Assembly (NCBI GenBank): GCA_015499995.1
Contig: JADNRV010000025.1
Location: forward strand, 310,001 to 374,000
Origin: Flammula alnicola
Lineage: Eukaryota; Basidiomycota; Agaricomycetes; Agaricales; Strophariaceae
Length of the DNA: 64,000 nucleotides
Direction of reading: 5' to 3'
The notes under the pieces were generated by a model that saw only the letters and a list, made by a program, of their open reading frames with translations, made no database searches and was not told the DNA's origin. Below are positions 39,614 through 51,712 of this stretch, piece by piece; position 1 is the first letter of the stretch; each line of letters opens with the position of its first letter. Made by a program: the position numbers and the translations under genes.

Positions 39614-41366
39614 TTGATCAATAAAATCGACATTAAAATCAGTCTGGTGGTTCGTAGCTCCTCGAAGGTCCTCGAAATACCAGTCGATATCCCAGACAAC
39701 GTTGTTCGACTGGCTATGAATGACAATATATTCTGGCAGGCGCAGAAACACCGAGTGACCTCGGATGCGATATCTGCCCTCTCGCCCGCCTCGAGTGCGC
39801 ATCCTGCGTCTCCTGCTTTTACCAACAACAGCAACGCTTCTAATGGAAACAATAACACCAACAATGCAAGCAACAATAACAACTCTGATAGCGGCGCCGA
39901 CACCCAAGCCGCTGCGAGTGGCAGTGGCACCAGCGCGGGCAACGCCAACTCCACACCACCATTGGTGACCTCTGCAGTGCAGATGAAGCGCAAGCCCAGC
40001 CGACGTACTTATACCGCCGAGGCCCGTGCAACGCACAACGCTGTTGAAAGACAGCGCAGGGAGGTCCTGCATGAACGGTTCCTTGTACGTATTTATCCAT
40101 TTTCCCTTCACGTTCAATTTTACTCACCCAGTTTTTTACGCCCCATAGGACCTCGCCGCCCTCCTCCCCAATCTTTCCCACATCCAACGCCCCTCAAAAT
40201 TCAGCATTGTCAACTCTTCCATCGCACACATGCACGCCTTTAAGCGGTACAGGCTCCTCGCTTCCCGTGAACTCCAGCTCCTCCAAAACGAAGCCGACGC
40301 CCTCCGTTGCGAGATTAACGAGTGGCGCAATCGTGCGAGGATCCCACGATTAGAGGAGCCCGCGAGGGGGGAGGGATTTGACATGCTGTTGAGCGGGGAG
40401 CTGGAAGAGGTGCTGGCGGTGCTGGGGGATGAGGGGGAGGAGGGGGAGTTTGAGGATGGGCAGGAGAGTGCCGGTGCATATGGAGAACAGGAGTATACGG
40501 ATATAGAGGAGAATGTGGCCAGGGGTGTGCAGTTGGGCTACGTGCATCCACAGCAGCATGCGCAACGGCAGATGCCGCAAGGCCCGCACACACAGCAGAT
40601 GGGCCCTATGGGCAGCTTCGAATACGGATCTGGATATATGCAAGGGTATCAGGTATGCATTCACTCGAATGCAGTTGATTGGTTTTAAACACCATGGCTG
40701 ATTTTGTTTATATCAATTTATTAGGGAACCGGGCTGGCAGGGTTCCCGCAGGCCCATGCCCAAGCCCAGGGACAAGGCGCGTACGCGGCTAATGATAACA
40801 AAAACTGGGGCGCACAGCATGCTGGCCATGAAGGTCACCCTGATCACCCGCACCTCCACAATCAGCACGAGCACGCCTACGCCCACCAGCAAAACCGACA
40901 TCATTTATTCACCCCACAAGCTACGGCATCCGGCTTCCCTTTCAATGCAAATGGGAACGGAAACAGACCATCGACCTCCGGTAGTGGCGACTCCGGCTTC
41001 GGCTCGCCCAGCTCGCTCAGCCCTGTGTCGGGGAACGGGCACCTGCCCTCAGGGGGGCTTGACAACGGCGGGGCATCGAGCCAATACGGCTCGCCCGCCA
41101 GTCATAGTAACGGGGCGGCGTCGCCTGCATCCTCGATTGCTAGTGTGAATGCCAATGGGGCAGGGATGAGGCAGAGGGGTTGGAGCGTTGTTAGTGGTGG
41201 GGGGTCACCTTCGTACGAGCTGCACCACAGCATGAGCAGTGGGGCGCATTTCGGTGGCCATGGGCCTGGACATATGGGTGGTACGGAAAACGTGAATGGC
41301 ATGCCAATGATGGGTATGAGCGGTGACATGGGTATGCCTGGGATGCACGGTATGGGTGGGGTGTGA
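39614..41366 (+). CDS. bHLH transcription factor
   Basis: A DNA-binding regulator, nuclear. The basic helix-loop-helix is split by an intron at about 40,084-40,148. The upstream side reads RATHNAVERQRREVLHERFL, with the His-Glu-Arg residues that contact an E-box. The downstream side reads DLAALLPNLSHIQRPSKFSI and VNSSIAHMHAFKRYRLLASR, followed by a short leucine-rich coil (ELQLLQNEADALRCEI). Before it are Asn/Ser-rich repeats. After it come an acidic patch and a second intron (about 40,653-40,724). A His/Gln/Gly/Met-rich tail then ends GMHGMGGV at 41,366. The start is uncertain. The frame is open from 39,614, an inner ATG lies at 39,716, and a splice acceptor (ttctggcag) just before AQKHRVTSD hints at an upstream first exon. 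Confidence 0.85.
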
Positions 41367-41864
41367 AAGGTGTGAACGGAGGCACGGACGTGGGCCTTGG
41401 AGGCGGGAATGGGAATGGGATGATGATGATGATGATGTGATCTGCCTTTGCAATTTAGAAGACGTGCATCGTCGTTGGACTTGTGTTTCTTTCTTTTCTG
41501 CTTTCTCTTTCTGCCTTTTTTTGCTTGCGCCTCATTCCATCGATCTCGTCTTTAGCTTCATCTACCACTGCGGACATTTATCTCTTAGATCTTCCGTCCT
41601 TCACCCACACCCACGCCAATTCAACCCACTCCCCATGCACTCTTTCCCCCATCCATCCGCACACACTCACACCTATGAACAGAACTTATCATCTACGTCA
41701 CCACGGCGACCACTCTATGGCAATATGGGAAGTAAAGTACAAAGATTCAAATACTAAAATGTTATGTACATTAGAAAGCGGAACTTGGAGACCCGCGAAG
41801 TCGATATTAGTATTCCGAAAGTCCAACTAAGCGCCAAGTGCTGTCCAACACCACAATGTAAACA
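41367..41864. terminator. Convergent 3' region between bHLH and hydrolase genes
   Basis: About 500 bases separate two convergent stops. They must hold both 3' untranslated regions and polyadenylation sites. A tgatga trinucleotide run at about 41,420-41,440 and pyrimidine-rich DNA follow the bHLH stop. No gene. Confidence 0.35.
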
Positions 41865-43946
41865 TCAACAATCCCGAACGTATCGCTTTACTACCTCTGT
41901 CAACGGGCTTGTCCACCTCGGATCATCGAAAATCACAGCATGATCCAGTCGCGGATTGAAAAGCACCTCCAACTTCCCTTCAGCATCCGCCATCCCGGAC
42001 AACGAAGTTCCATATCCGCCACCCCCACCACGACCTGCATCCAAGATACTGCCCCAATCCCCCAACTCCTCTTCATCAACGAGTTCACTGTCAGAAAGAT
42101 CTACCTTCCCAACCCAATTCTCTTTCCATTTGACCTCGCGGGTCAAATAACGGCGGATAGCTTCAGACGGAACGATCTGGTCCATCCCACCCAAAGCAAC
42201 AGCCACATTCCTTCCCTTCCGCCTAACGACCCCATTCGTGGACTCTTCAACACCATCGCCATTCACAAAAGCCCCGATTTCCTCGCGCCATATCCCACCC
42301 TCCGTCCAAAAGAAAGAGCGATATAGGGTACGAGCTATATCCGCATCCCGACTGGCGAAATACCACAGTTGCCATGCCGACGCAGAGGAAAACCAAGAGG
42401 GTTGGGGCAGCTTCGTCAGAGGCCCGCTTTCAGGCGACGCAGTTGTAGGCAGAGAAAGGCCTGTCCCGAGATTGAGGTCGTGGGCACTGCCTAGCGTGTG
42501 ACGGCAAACGGTGGATGGTTCGCGATATAAGAAGTTGTGCGCGATTGCTGGGTTGGACAGGAGGATAGGAATGGGATCGACCAGAACAAGATGGGCGATT
42601 TTCTTCGCTAGGCAATTGCCAGGAATTGTTTCTATCGCCGCAGAAACGGAAGGTTCCGTCGAACCAGAGGTAGATCGGTCGACGAGGTCACTGTCTACGC
42701 ACTCTCGAATGATCCACCCAGCGACGAAAGTCCCGTAGGAGTGTGCAGATAGCAAGACAGGATCCCATCCTGTTCTTCGGCTCTCTGGTGCTAACGTTTC
42801 GCATTGAGCACTTATAAGTGGTCTACGAATTTCAGCATCGGCGTCTTCCACGGATGAAGCTCGCGTTCTGTAAGAAGAACGGCTTCCTCTTCCTCTCGTG
42901 ATGACTCTAGAATGAGGTTCAGAGATGCGAGCATCTGCCTGCGTGGTGGTACCGAGCAGGAAGTCATGTGCATGCAGATGGACATCATTCCAGGAAGAAC
43001 TCCGACATCCGAATGTCCATCGTAAATAATAGAGCGAATGAATGAGATATGTGGGTTAGACCAATCTGCTGGATATATGTGGTCTATTGGGAATGTTACG
43101 AAGAAATTGTGGGACGCACACCGATGTCATGTAGAAATACAATTGGAAGTTTCGATGCTGAGGTATGCGCTGGATACCAGTATGGAATGACTACGCCACG
43201 AGGCGCAGATCGCGAGAGGAAATAAAGAACAAGCCTGGGTGGAAATGTTCGCCTCCACTCTGGTTCACAAGGCGTGTAGTGCTTGAATCCAAGGTATGCG
43301 AGCACGACTGAGGTGTACGCATCATCCAGAGCAACGACCTGAAAAGGCATCAATCAGTACATGATCAGAATGGAAGAGGCAGACCTACCATGTACCAAAT
43401 CAGTGGTCTATGCAACATGAGTACTGGATCAAGGGTGATCCTCATACTGCGCAAGCCATCCCCGCTGGAATGCCCTTCATCCAGTTCCTTTCCAACAATT
43501 TTCTCTATTTCCTTGAGATATCCCTCCAATTCTTCCCTGTAGTCCTCGATGCTGGTTTCTTCTCGCGACGAGGAGAAAAGTGCCCAGAGGAGGCAATCGA
43601 TGACGTCCTTATTATTCGGAAGAAACCATCCAGTCGGGTATGGGGCGTCTGTAGAAGAGCCAGGTCTCCCTGCTTCTATGCATCTATTGAAGATGAGCTG
43701 TCGTTCTACACGTGTAAGTGTAGGCGGAGGGTGTCTAGGTGGCTACTCTTGATGGTCTAGTGGGTGGCTTCCGATATGAATTGATATTAACTCACCGATT
43801 GAAGACGTGAGCGCCTAGGAAGGTATACAAACAGGTAGAATGCGACCTCCGTGGTCGCAACGAGGGCGAGTGGTAAGTTGAACCAATCTGGTTTCGAAGC
43901 GCAGCACACGAGGTACGCAACGCTAGGTGGAGCGACAACTACTTAA
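41865..43946 (-). CDS. Alpha/beta hydrolase with N-terminal membrane segments
   Basis: A serine hydrolase or lipase-like protein, substrate unknown. The catalytic triad is visible in the last exon (41,865 to about 42,850). The nucleophile Ser sits in LLSAHSYGTFVAGW (AHSYG, a GxSxG variant). The Asp is in ALGGMDQIVPSE and the His in FNPRLDHAVIFDDP. Upstream exons give GVVIPYWYPAHTSASKLPIV followed by FLHDIG (strand and oxyanion region), LGFKHYTPCEPEWRRTFPP, and YREELEGYLKEIEKIVGKEL. A hydrophobic exon (about 43,790-43,945) reads APPSVAYLVCCASKPDW and LPLALVATTEVAFYLFVYLP, suggesting membrane anchoring. The true first exon was not found. A stop lies in frame just upstream of 43,946, so the start must be spliced in from further right. 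Confidence 0.8.
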
Positions 43947-44384
43947 GGGCTCCAATGCCCAGTCGGATTTTTATATAATCAAGAAGACTATTCCCAACCA
44001 TGTTGGCATAGAAATCTTCAGATATGTGGAACTGTGTCGTTAGTACTGTGGCACGTTTGCATATCCGTTAGAAATGTTGCGGTCAGTGACCCTTGAGGTT
44101 GGCTTTTGGTTGGCTTTCCGAATCTCAATCGATGCTCCTGCAGGCGACTTGTTGTTTGCGTATCCACTTTCTGCCAAATTTAGAGCACAGCCACTCGATC
44201 GAAGTTTCTAACATGCCGAATCCGCGTCACGAATTATTTATTGTTCTACTGACTCGACGTTTTTAACTGTGCATAGAACCCCTCAAAATTATGCCAACCT
44301 TTCCCCACCTTCTCGAGCGTCGCAAGAACTCCGAGCGGTCAGTGGTATTGACACACACTGGCACACACATTTCATACAACGACG
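43947..44384. other. Intergenic between divergent hydrolase and P450 copy 2
   Basis: About 440 bases that should contain the hydrolase promoter and its missing first exon, plus the old P450 promoter. No clear motif. Confidence 0.3.
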
Positions 44385-44979
44385 ATGTTGATTCCACTGC
44401 CAGTGGCGGCGATCATAGCTGTTGTCGTCTATACGATGTCATGGTTTACTGTGGCGCCACCGCAAGCTCGCGCCTGGACCCCGTCCACGCTGTTTTTGCA
44501 TATTAATGTGGGGCTGCAGTCTGGTCTACCTCCCTTGAAGAGTTTCACTGCCTTATGCAAGCGATTCCGTAAGTCGAGAGGAAGTTATCCTTAGTCGTAC
44601 TGTGTCTCTGATCCATAGGTGTTTAGGTCTTATTTCTCATTTTAGTAAGGGAAGACTCTAGTTGTTGGTATGTTCCATTCAAATTGGACGAGATTTAACC
44701 GCGTAATGAAGCATTGAATTGAAAGTATTGGGAACCATCAAGGTTGTGACCCACCTGCTTGAAAAGCGGGGACGGATTTACTCGAACAGGCCACACAACA
44801 TCATGGGATAAGCAACTTAATTTCTGATGGCGCGAAGAAAATACCTAAAAAGAACGCGGGGTAGAGGAGAAATACTCTCTGGCAATATGTGAGGGGTTAA
44901 TAAGCCGTAAGGAACGCGATGGCGAAATTGGATCGGATCTGTAAGTAGATTCTGCTCAATCCCTCGAGGGCATCTGATC

Positions 44980-45046
44980 CATTGGAATGAAAAGCGCCGG
45001 ACTGTCCGCCGAACCGTCCGCGGACAGTTCGGCGGACGGTTGCCTT
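44980..45046 (+). repeat. Left terminal inverted repeat of the KDZ element
   Basis: From TGGAAT (44,983) onward it pairs with the right end. At 45,004-45,037 there is a 34-nt near-perfect palindrome built from GTCCGCCGAAC and its complement, with one mismatched pair (45,015/45,026). It contains one 12-mer more than the right end. Confidence 0.65.
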
Positions 45047-45213
45047 TTTTGGGTAACTAGGCGTGACAAGGTTCTAGGTCACCACTGCCGCCATGTGCGC
45101 TCAACGTTCAACATTCATGACGAGAACAATAAGGCGCGCGCTGTGCGCGATGGCAGCGGACCTATATAGTCTTGTACATCGTTCTTTTTGTCTCAAATTC
45201 CATTCCCACATCC

Positions 45214-47490
45214 ATGTCTGCTAAAATCAGTGTTTCAACTCTCATTTCCGCCCTCGCTGCCTACCCAGAGGCTGAGAAGCACCTTGATATTGACGGCTGC
45301 TTCAAGTTCATCGAGCTGATACAGCTCCTCAAGCCGACTCTTTCTCTCTATCAACCCCCAGGTACTGCGGAATATCTCCCCCTTGCACGCCTACCAATCA
45401 ATATTCTTGATTTCTTCAAGAAGTGCCTTAATATTGAGCATGAGAGCGCAAAGATTATCTGGGAAGCACTCTGTCCAATCGCATGGGATCTTGGGGTCCC
45501 TTCAGGAGACATGCAGGCTTTCGGTCGACGATATCTTCAATTTTTTCTTGATCATGGCGGCACCCTTGGACTAGGTGAGTACAGCTGTGTTACTTGATTG
45601 TTGATCTATCGACTTATCTACTTCGGTCAGCATTCTATAACTTTATGCCTCCCGTCCGGACCTGCCTCGATCCTGGTTGTAATTCAAAAAGTCGAACAGC
45701 AAAAGCAGCTGGTGTTCCATACTCTCGTGAACTAGCAGAGGAGTTGGTTCTTCCGGTATCCGTCTTCACGCAGGATTTTGGGCCTATCCCTGGTTTATCA
45801 ACATCATTCTATTGTCGTGGTGAGCATTCTCTTTGCTAGCGCTATCATAGACCTTAGCAGGGGTATTATAGGTTGCAATACCCGCTATTATGCCAACTAC
45901 TATGTTAGCAAGAAGGACTCAACACGAACCTATTACCATGGACCTTTTGAGTTCATTCACACTGCTACGCATGTCTTTATTGAAAAGCGGACACTTGATC
46001 TCTTTACTACAATGATGCTTACTTCGTGGTACGTGCTGGATTTCAACCACTGAATGACTATTATACTCATATATCCCAAGGACTTCCGCCGGAAACTGTG
46101 CACGAATTTACAATGACGGGCTTGCACTTAAATCACTATCACCTTCTCTCCCAGCCTTATTCTCAAAATCACACGTCTCACTGGATGTCGAAGATGTTTG
46201 GGATGGGGTCTCACTCCATTGGCTTCTCGAGGACGCTGAGGAGCGTGATGAAGTTCTGGAGCTTGTTCAAGATGCACCATCCCAGGCGAAGCGCCTCCAG
46301 CCTGCACTACATGCTCGGAACCTTCGTATGGCTGGTCCTGGACAAGAAGCTTGGAGCCATGCTTGCGATCTTTGCTGTTGGATTGAAACCCGACCAAATG
46401 GAATGAAGAGTATGTCTGCTCTTTCAATTCACCCTGACCCTAGATACTGACATACTTGCTCCATTTGCAGCCTACATTCGTTCAACAGTAACAGATGGAG
46501 TCACAATTGGACGTCCGACTTGCTCCGTACATGACTGTGATGTCCCACTTGAATCAGTGAAGGATCGATATTGTCCTATTCACCATAGTGAAGATCTTCT
46601 ATGTGTCGTTACCACATGCTCTGAGTATGCAGAGGAGGGCCATAGAACTTGTAAACTGCCGCTGCATCGGAACCTTGAGGACTACAACGCCGAGCAGCAG
46701 AAAGCTATGTTTCAGCTAAAACAACGTCTTGCTCGACTTCGCACGTCGCAACCTCGTGAATCCATTCCGGAAGCTGGTGATGATACTATCGGCCAGGATG
46801 AAGAGATCTTGATTGACAAAGATGGTGTTTGCGACGGCAAGCCTGAGGAGGGAAATCAGACCCTTCGTGCACGATTTGGTAGGAAACGCACACACAACGA
46901 AGAGCTATGTGTAGCGTCTTGTGGAGTTATTCTTGGACGAGCAACATTTTATGGTTCAGAAGCTCCAAATGGTGTTCGCGTTAGTGTGTTCTCCTTTCAA
47001 TTGCTGCCTCTACTCACGTATATGCCTTCAGACATTTTGGAAGAAGCTCTTTCCAACCAGGAGGTCCCTACCGTCTGTTCTATGGCATGACAACAATTGT
47101 CGTATTGCTGTAATGCTCGACAAGGAAGGCGACACTTATTTTTCAACATCTGCACTTCCTGTTGATGTATTCCATTTCAAATCGAAACACAAGGCATCAG
47201 ACGAGGACTGCAACAAGTTCTGCAATCCAGTCCGATGGCCTGAGCTCTGTACACCCGAAGGAACATGGCGATTCAATTCTTCGGCTGCCGAACAAGCCAA
47301 TGCGTGGATTGGAGGGTATCAAGCTATTGTGCGTGAGATGCAAGCGGACCGCTACGAATTCTTCCTCGATGAGATGATCAAGCGCAGAAATCGTAACATC
47401 ATCAAGGACCTTGAGAAGAAAGGGAAGGCTCCTCACAACATACCAAGGGAAGAACTCTTACGACCAGAGACTCCAGAATTAGTTGAGTAG
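45214..47490 (+). CDS. KDZ transposase-type protein with CxC5/CxC6-like cysteine clusters
   Basis: Start MSAKISVSTLISALAAYPE (an upstream in-frame ATG at 45,172 is less likely). Six exons join in frame: 45,214-45,573, about 45,631-45,819, 45,873-46,028, 46,081-46,406, 46,470-46,979 and 47,032-47,490. The first cysteine cluster is CLDPGCNSKS with FYCRGCNTRYYANYY. The second is RPTCSVHDCDVPLESVKDR, CPIHH, CVVTTCSEY and HRTCKLPLH. The RNase H-like core follows: FGRKRTHNEELCVASCGVIL, WHDNNC with a likely catalytic Asp, PVDVFHFKSKHKASDEDC, FNSSAAEQANAWIGGYQ with a likely catalytic Glu, and YEFFLDEMIKRRNRN. The order matches proteins of agaricomycete KDZ elements as I know them. No stop or frameshift was found, so it may still be active. 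It would cut and rejoin the element ends in the nucleus. Confidence 0.85.
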
Positions 47491-48474
47491 TCATCGTCAT
47501 CCTTGTATTTTTATAGGCGTTCAACACGTAGAATTAGAATACATGACATAGTTCTACTTTACTTCAAGCAAGCGCGAAAAATCGATAAAATGTTGCGCCC
47601 TCCTTTGCCCTTGCATCATCATTCACGCAACAATGTTTCGAGAGGTGGAGAACTCATTAGAGGGCAGATTAGAATTGATAACAAAGACAAGTCACCCTAT
47701 AATTGCCTTGTGGGCTCTGGAAGCCTTCGCGAGTAAGAATCACGTCATGTCCACAGAGGAAAGGCTTGGGAGATCGAGGTGCCATCATGAATCTAGGAAA
47801 GAGAGATCGCGTTTATTGGTTTGATTTCTAGGTTTCTAGGTATGTGCACTTTCTAGAAAGACATGAGGAAATACAACTGACCTTGTTCAAGTCCATCTTC
47901 GTCGCACATTTGAAGAGGCGGCGCCACCTTATAAGAACAGTCACAAGTCGTTAAATGTTCGTTGATCATTTGTACAAGTTGAAGTAAGATACGAGTCTGG
48001 CATTGGGCGCACGTTTGAACTTGGCAGGATGAATCTTTACCCAACGTCTCACTCTCCCCGAACCTCCACCGTTCATTAACGTTCATTCTTCAATTATACC
48101 ACCCCAGATCAGGCAGAGCGTGTTCAAGCTTTCAGCTATAGCTTGAATATGACAGTCGATCCAACTTTCCATCTCCATCGTCGGTTATCACTCCTGATCA
48201 CGATTTGTCTTATCCGTGCAATCTGATGTTCGAATTTCCATCCTCTGCGCTCTCTCTCCCCGTCCCTCCGATGTTCCCTCCACATACGTGTCAGAACTTT
48301 GAACTCGAAAATCTCTCTCTCTGTGTATGTTGTCCTGTGACGTGATCCTTCCCCTTTTTGCGATAAAAGGGTGAATTTTGGTACGTTGCAATATTAATGT
48401 CATTTCCTATATCTCCCCAGTCTGCCAGAGGCCGTGCCCTCAATGGATGCCAGAACAAGAACAGAGACTGTGTC
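47491..48474. other. KDZ element interior, non-coding
   Basis: About 980 bases between the transposase stop and the nested element. Open frames are short. No repeats or motifs of note. The last 60 bases (from ctccccag at about 48,414) look exon-like and may belong to the host fragment that resumes at 52,303. Confidence 0.35.
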
Positions 48475-48973
48475 CATCAGGAAAAACACTTTTTCCCCAG
48501 GTCTTCCCAAGGAACTCCTAGGGCAGCCTAAGAGTGCCAGGTCAGCCAGGTTGCTCATATGCTCTTGGGCGTCAGTTAGGAGATAACTTTTCTTTAGGGT
48601 AACCTAGGGCGTCCCTAGGACACCCTAGGACGCACTGGAGGCAACCTAATGGTTTCCTAGATTGCAGTCAAATTTACTCAGAGTGTCCTAGGATAGCACA
48701 ATAGGTCTTAGGATTGGGTCAATTTGCATTTATATTGCCCTGTGGTACCCTTGCTCTGCCTCTAAGCACACATTCCCAGTAATTTTGAATCAATATATAT
48801 TATAGTACAATATGGTACAAGGATTATTAGATAAACTACATAACTATCGATAGTTACATTTAATACATGTCTGCTAAACTGACACCTTCAGGTACGAGTC
48901 AAAGCCCACATACCTGCAATCTGCATGTACCCATCAGCATGAACGACAGGCAGAGAGGTAGGAAGCCATCTCT

Positions 48974-49385
48974 GGTTTCAGTAACCTCGATGACAATACC
49001 TGCACAAAAGAGGGGTGGGGGTTAGCAGCAGCACATGCAGGAGGTGGGCTGCTACGTACTTGGTGGCATTCATCATATCCCTTGTCTTCCTCCCTGCTCC
49101 CACTGTGGTTTTGTGGCCAGTTGGCTATTTGGTGACTTCGGTGTCATGTTTCGCAACCACTCACAAAGCCGTCTCAGGTTTCAGTACCCTCGACGTCATT
49201 ATCTGCATGAAAGAGGGATGGGGGTTAGCAGTGGTGCAGGCAGGGGGTGGGCTGCTACGTACTTGGTGGCATCCGTCATATCCCTTGTCAGTTTTCAGTA
49301 CCCTCAACATCATTACCTGCATGAAAGAGGGGTGGGGGTTAGCAGCGGTGCAAGTGGGGGGTGGGCTGCTACGTACTTGGTCATG
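48974..49385 (+). repeat. Minisatellite, three copies of a ~110-bp unit
   Basis: Copies begin at about 48,974, 49,176 and 49,290. Each reads from tttcagtaccctc through gggggttagcag to gggctgctacgtacttgg. Copies 2 and 3 are adjacent (period 114). Copy 1 is separated from copy 2 by about 90 unrelated bases. Confidence 0.75.
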
Positions 49386-49767
49386 GTGGGGGTTGTGCGC
49401 TTGACGATCTGCAGGGGCAGTCAAGGATCCAGGGGCCTTGGTTTTTGGGTTACATTTACACCGGACAGTGAATATTCAACCTATGTTATACTGTGTTCAG
49501 GATGCTTACCTCGTAGGCTTTTCTCTGCCCCTCATCGGCTGCCAGCAGAGGAGCATGGGTCATACAATGTACGGCGCAGGTTGGAGGCAGTAGTTGGGGG
49601 CCATGGGAAACGAGTACCTAGAAATATCATAATTAGCATCTAATAGAATAGACGTACTCACCAGTCAGGAAGAAACGGGACAATGAAGGATGAAGCTAAG
49701 TCAGCTAAGTCGAACGTTGAATGTTCAAAGTTCAACATGGGCATGTGACCATGAAGTCATGTGACCA

Positions 49768-50333
49768 GACGCGTCCTCGCGTCTCAGTCCAACATCAGTC
49801 AAACCTTCGTTTATTCTCTGTGACAGATTTGCGACATGCATGTCGCAAATCCGTAACGCCTCGCTGGATCGGAAATCGTAACGCCTCGCTGGATCGGCCT
49901 GCTCGTCGGTGGTCGCAGTTTCCGAGTCGTTCTCGGAAACTGCCGGATCAAGATCAACGACGTTGAACGTCGTTGATCTTGATCTCTAACCACCACCACC
50001 AACCATCTCTTGCCTCTCCCCCATGCGCGGTGCCCCTCAAGACGCACGAACGAATGAGTTGACGCCATCGCGTGCTCCTCCGATCTTCGAGGGATGTAGG
50101 GTTGAGGTGGGCAGCGAGGGGACTGAGACACCAAGGGCAGGCCCTGGTAGAGGGGGATCCGCAAGGTACGTGAGCGGAACGAGTCGGCAGTACCGACTCG
50201 TTCCGCTCTTCTACTTCAATCCACACACACACCGACACTCACATCTCCCACAGCTTGTACCAGGAGACGACGAACGGCAGTTCGTCGTCTCCTTAGATTC
50301 GAACGTCGTCTGATGTAGACGACGTTCGAATCT
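49768..50333. repeat. Array of seven inverted repeats, six with perfect 12-19 bp arms
   Basis: Positions (arm/loop in nt): 49,768-49,783 (6/4), 49,826-49,851 (13/0), 49,915-49,943 (12/5), 49,946-49,984 (19/1), 50,172-50,208 (16/5), 50,263-50,292 (13/4), 50,295-50,333 (17/5). No mismatch was found in any arm. The arm sequences are unrelated to each other. Confidence 0.9.
49852..49897 (+). repeat. Two exact 21-bp direct repeats
   Basis: Units at 49,852-49,872 and 49,877-49,897 (CGTAACGCCTCGCTGGATCG plus G) are separated by aaat. They sit between two of the perfect palindromes. Confidence 0.85.
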
Positions 50334-50589
50334 GTGCTTGGGACATCCACCACGGCCTTACCCCCTCAAGCCCCATCCGCTGCGCCAACTCAGTCACCAA
50401 GCGCCGTCCACCGGCTACCCCGGTCCAACAACAACACCACCACGACCGCCGCCCCCGTTACAAGGACGACGGCTGGCGAGGTTGACCGACAGTCAGCGAG
50501 GATGACTACCGACGGACTGCGAACACGACCGACAGACGGACAGCACGCCTGCTGGCAAGCACGACTGACGGACTGCGAGAGCGACCAGC

Positions 50590-50678
50590 ACGATCGATGG
50601 TGACCGACTGCGACCGCGAGCATGGCAGATGCGACCATGACCGACGGACGTCGAGCACGACGAACGGCAGATTGGCTG
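50590..50678 (+). repeat. 89-bp direct repeat, copy 1
   Basis: Runs from acgatcgatggtgaccga to gcagattggctg. A second 89-bp copy lies at 51,838-51,926 in the same orientation, with scattered differences. The pair brackets the GC-rich core of the nested element. Confidence 0.75.
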
Positions 50679-50739
50679 CCAGCCAAGGCTGCACACGTCC
50701 AACCAGGTTCCCCTGCCCCGCGTTCTCCTCACAGGCGCC

Positions 50740-50950
50740 CGTCGATCACGAGTAACTCCTCTCGCCGTTCTTCCATCTCGCGCCTCAACCGCCGCCCATC
50801 CATCACCCACAGCCGTACACCTTCTGGATCCTTCATCCATGTCATCGACACGCCGACGCGCACCCAATACACACCGTCCGTCGCCGACTTTGACCTGATT
50901 GCTCTCGGGTACACCTCGGTGTTCGTGCAATTCCCCAAAACACCAAACCA
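50740..50950 (+). pseudogene. Exon-like fragment, possibly a captured host gene piece
   Basis: One frame reads RRSSISRLNRRPSITHSRTP then DTPTRTQYTPSVADFDLIAL and GYTSVFVQFPKTP. This looks like real coding sequence, unlike its low-complexity surroundings. I cannot name the parent. It would be a captured fragment within the nested element. Confidence 0.3.
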
Positions 50951-51039
50951 CCCCATCGCCTTACCTCCGCCAATATCACCAGCGGCACGAGCAGCACTGC
51001 AATGTAAATGGGTGGGGCTCCTGCCGACATCGACGCCGC

Positions 51040-51600
51040 TCCGATAGGGCCCGACGATGAGCCAGCGACCACGACGGCGAGCAACGACGACGCCACGATG
51101 GCGTGGGTGCATCGACGACGACCGATGACGACGCGACGATGGGCCGTCCATCGATAACGACACGACGCCGCCGCAACGGCGGGTGCGACGACGACGACGC
51201 CGCAATGGCGGGTGCATCTACGTCCACACCGAGCCTCTCTCGCTACGGCTCCAGGCTACCACGTACGCTGCACGCCCGCACCTCCAGCCTCTCTCGCTAT
51301 GGCTGCCATGTACGCCACAGGCCCGAACCGCCAGCCTGCCCAACAGCTATCGTGCATTGCAAAGGTATGCCCAACGCTCATACTCACCGCCTCCGTTCCT
51401 GCTGACCCCCGTTTAACCCCACATTACGATGCCACGATGCGCGGGTGCAACGACGATGACGCCACGACAAGGGCCAGGTGCGTCGACGCCGACGCCACGA
51501 TGCAGCAGGTGCAACGACGATGACGCCGCAGCTGCGGGTACAACGACGACGAAGTCACGACGGCGCGGGTGCATCAATGACGACACGATGACACCGAGTT
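51040..51600. repeat. CGACGA-rich low-complexity region
   Basis: Imperfect, interspersed units of the kind acgacgatgacgccacga and gcgggtgcaacgacga recur, broken by a unique piece (about 51,215-51,415). Long open frames on both strands here are composition artefacts. Confidence 0.6.
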
Positions 51601-51712
51601 GGACATGTCAAGATGAACGACGACTAGGTCCTTGGGAACATCATGTTGAGTACGTAGTTCGATGACTCTTTCATCCTCTTGACTCATTTCTTACCATTTT
51701 CCGTTTGTATAG

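Noticed and set aside
50729..51227. Overlapping long open frames on both strands in the CGACGA-rich zone
   Set aside because: Trinucleotide low-complexity DNA lacks stops by composition. All frames are open at once and none looks like a folded protein.
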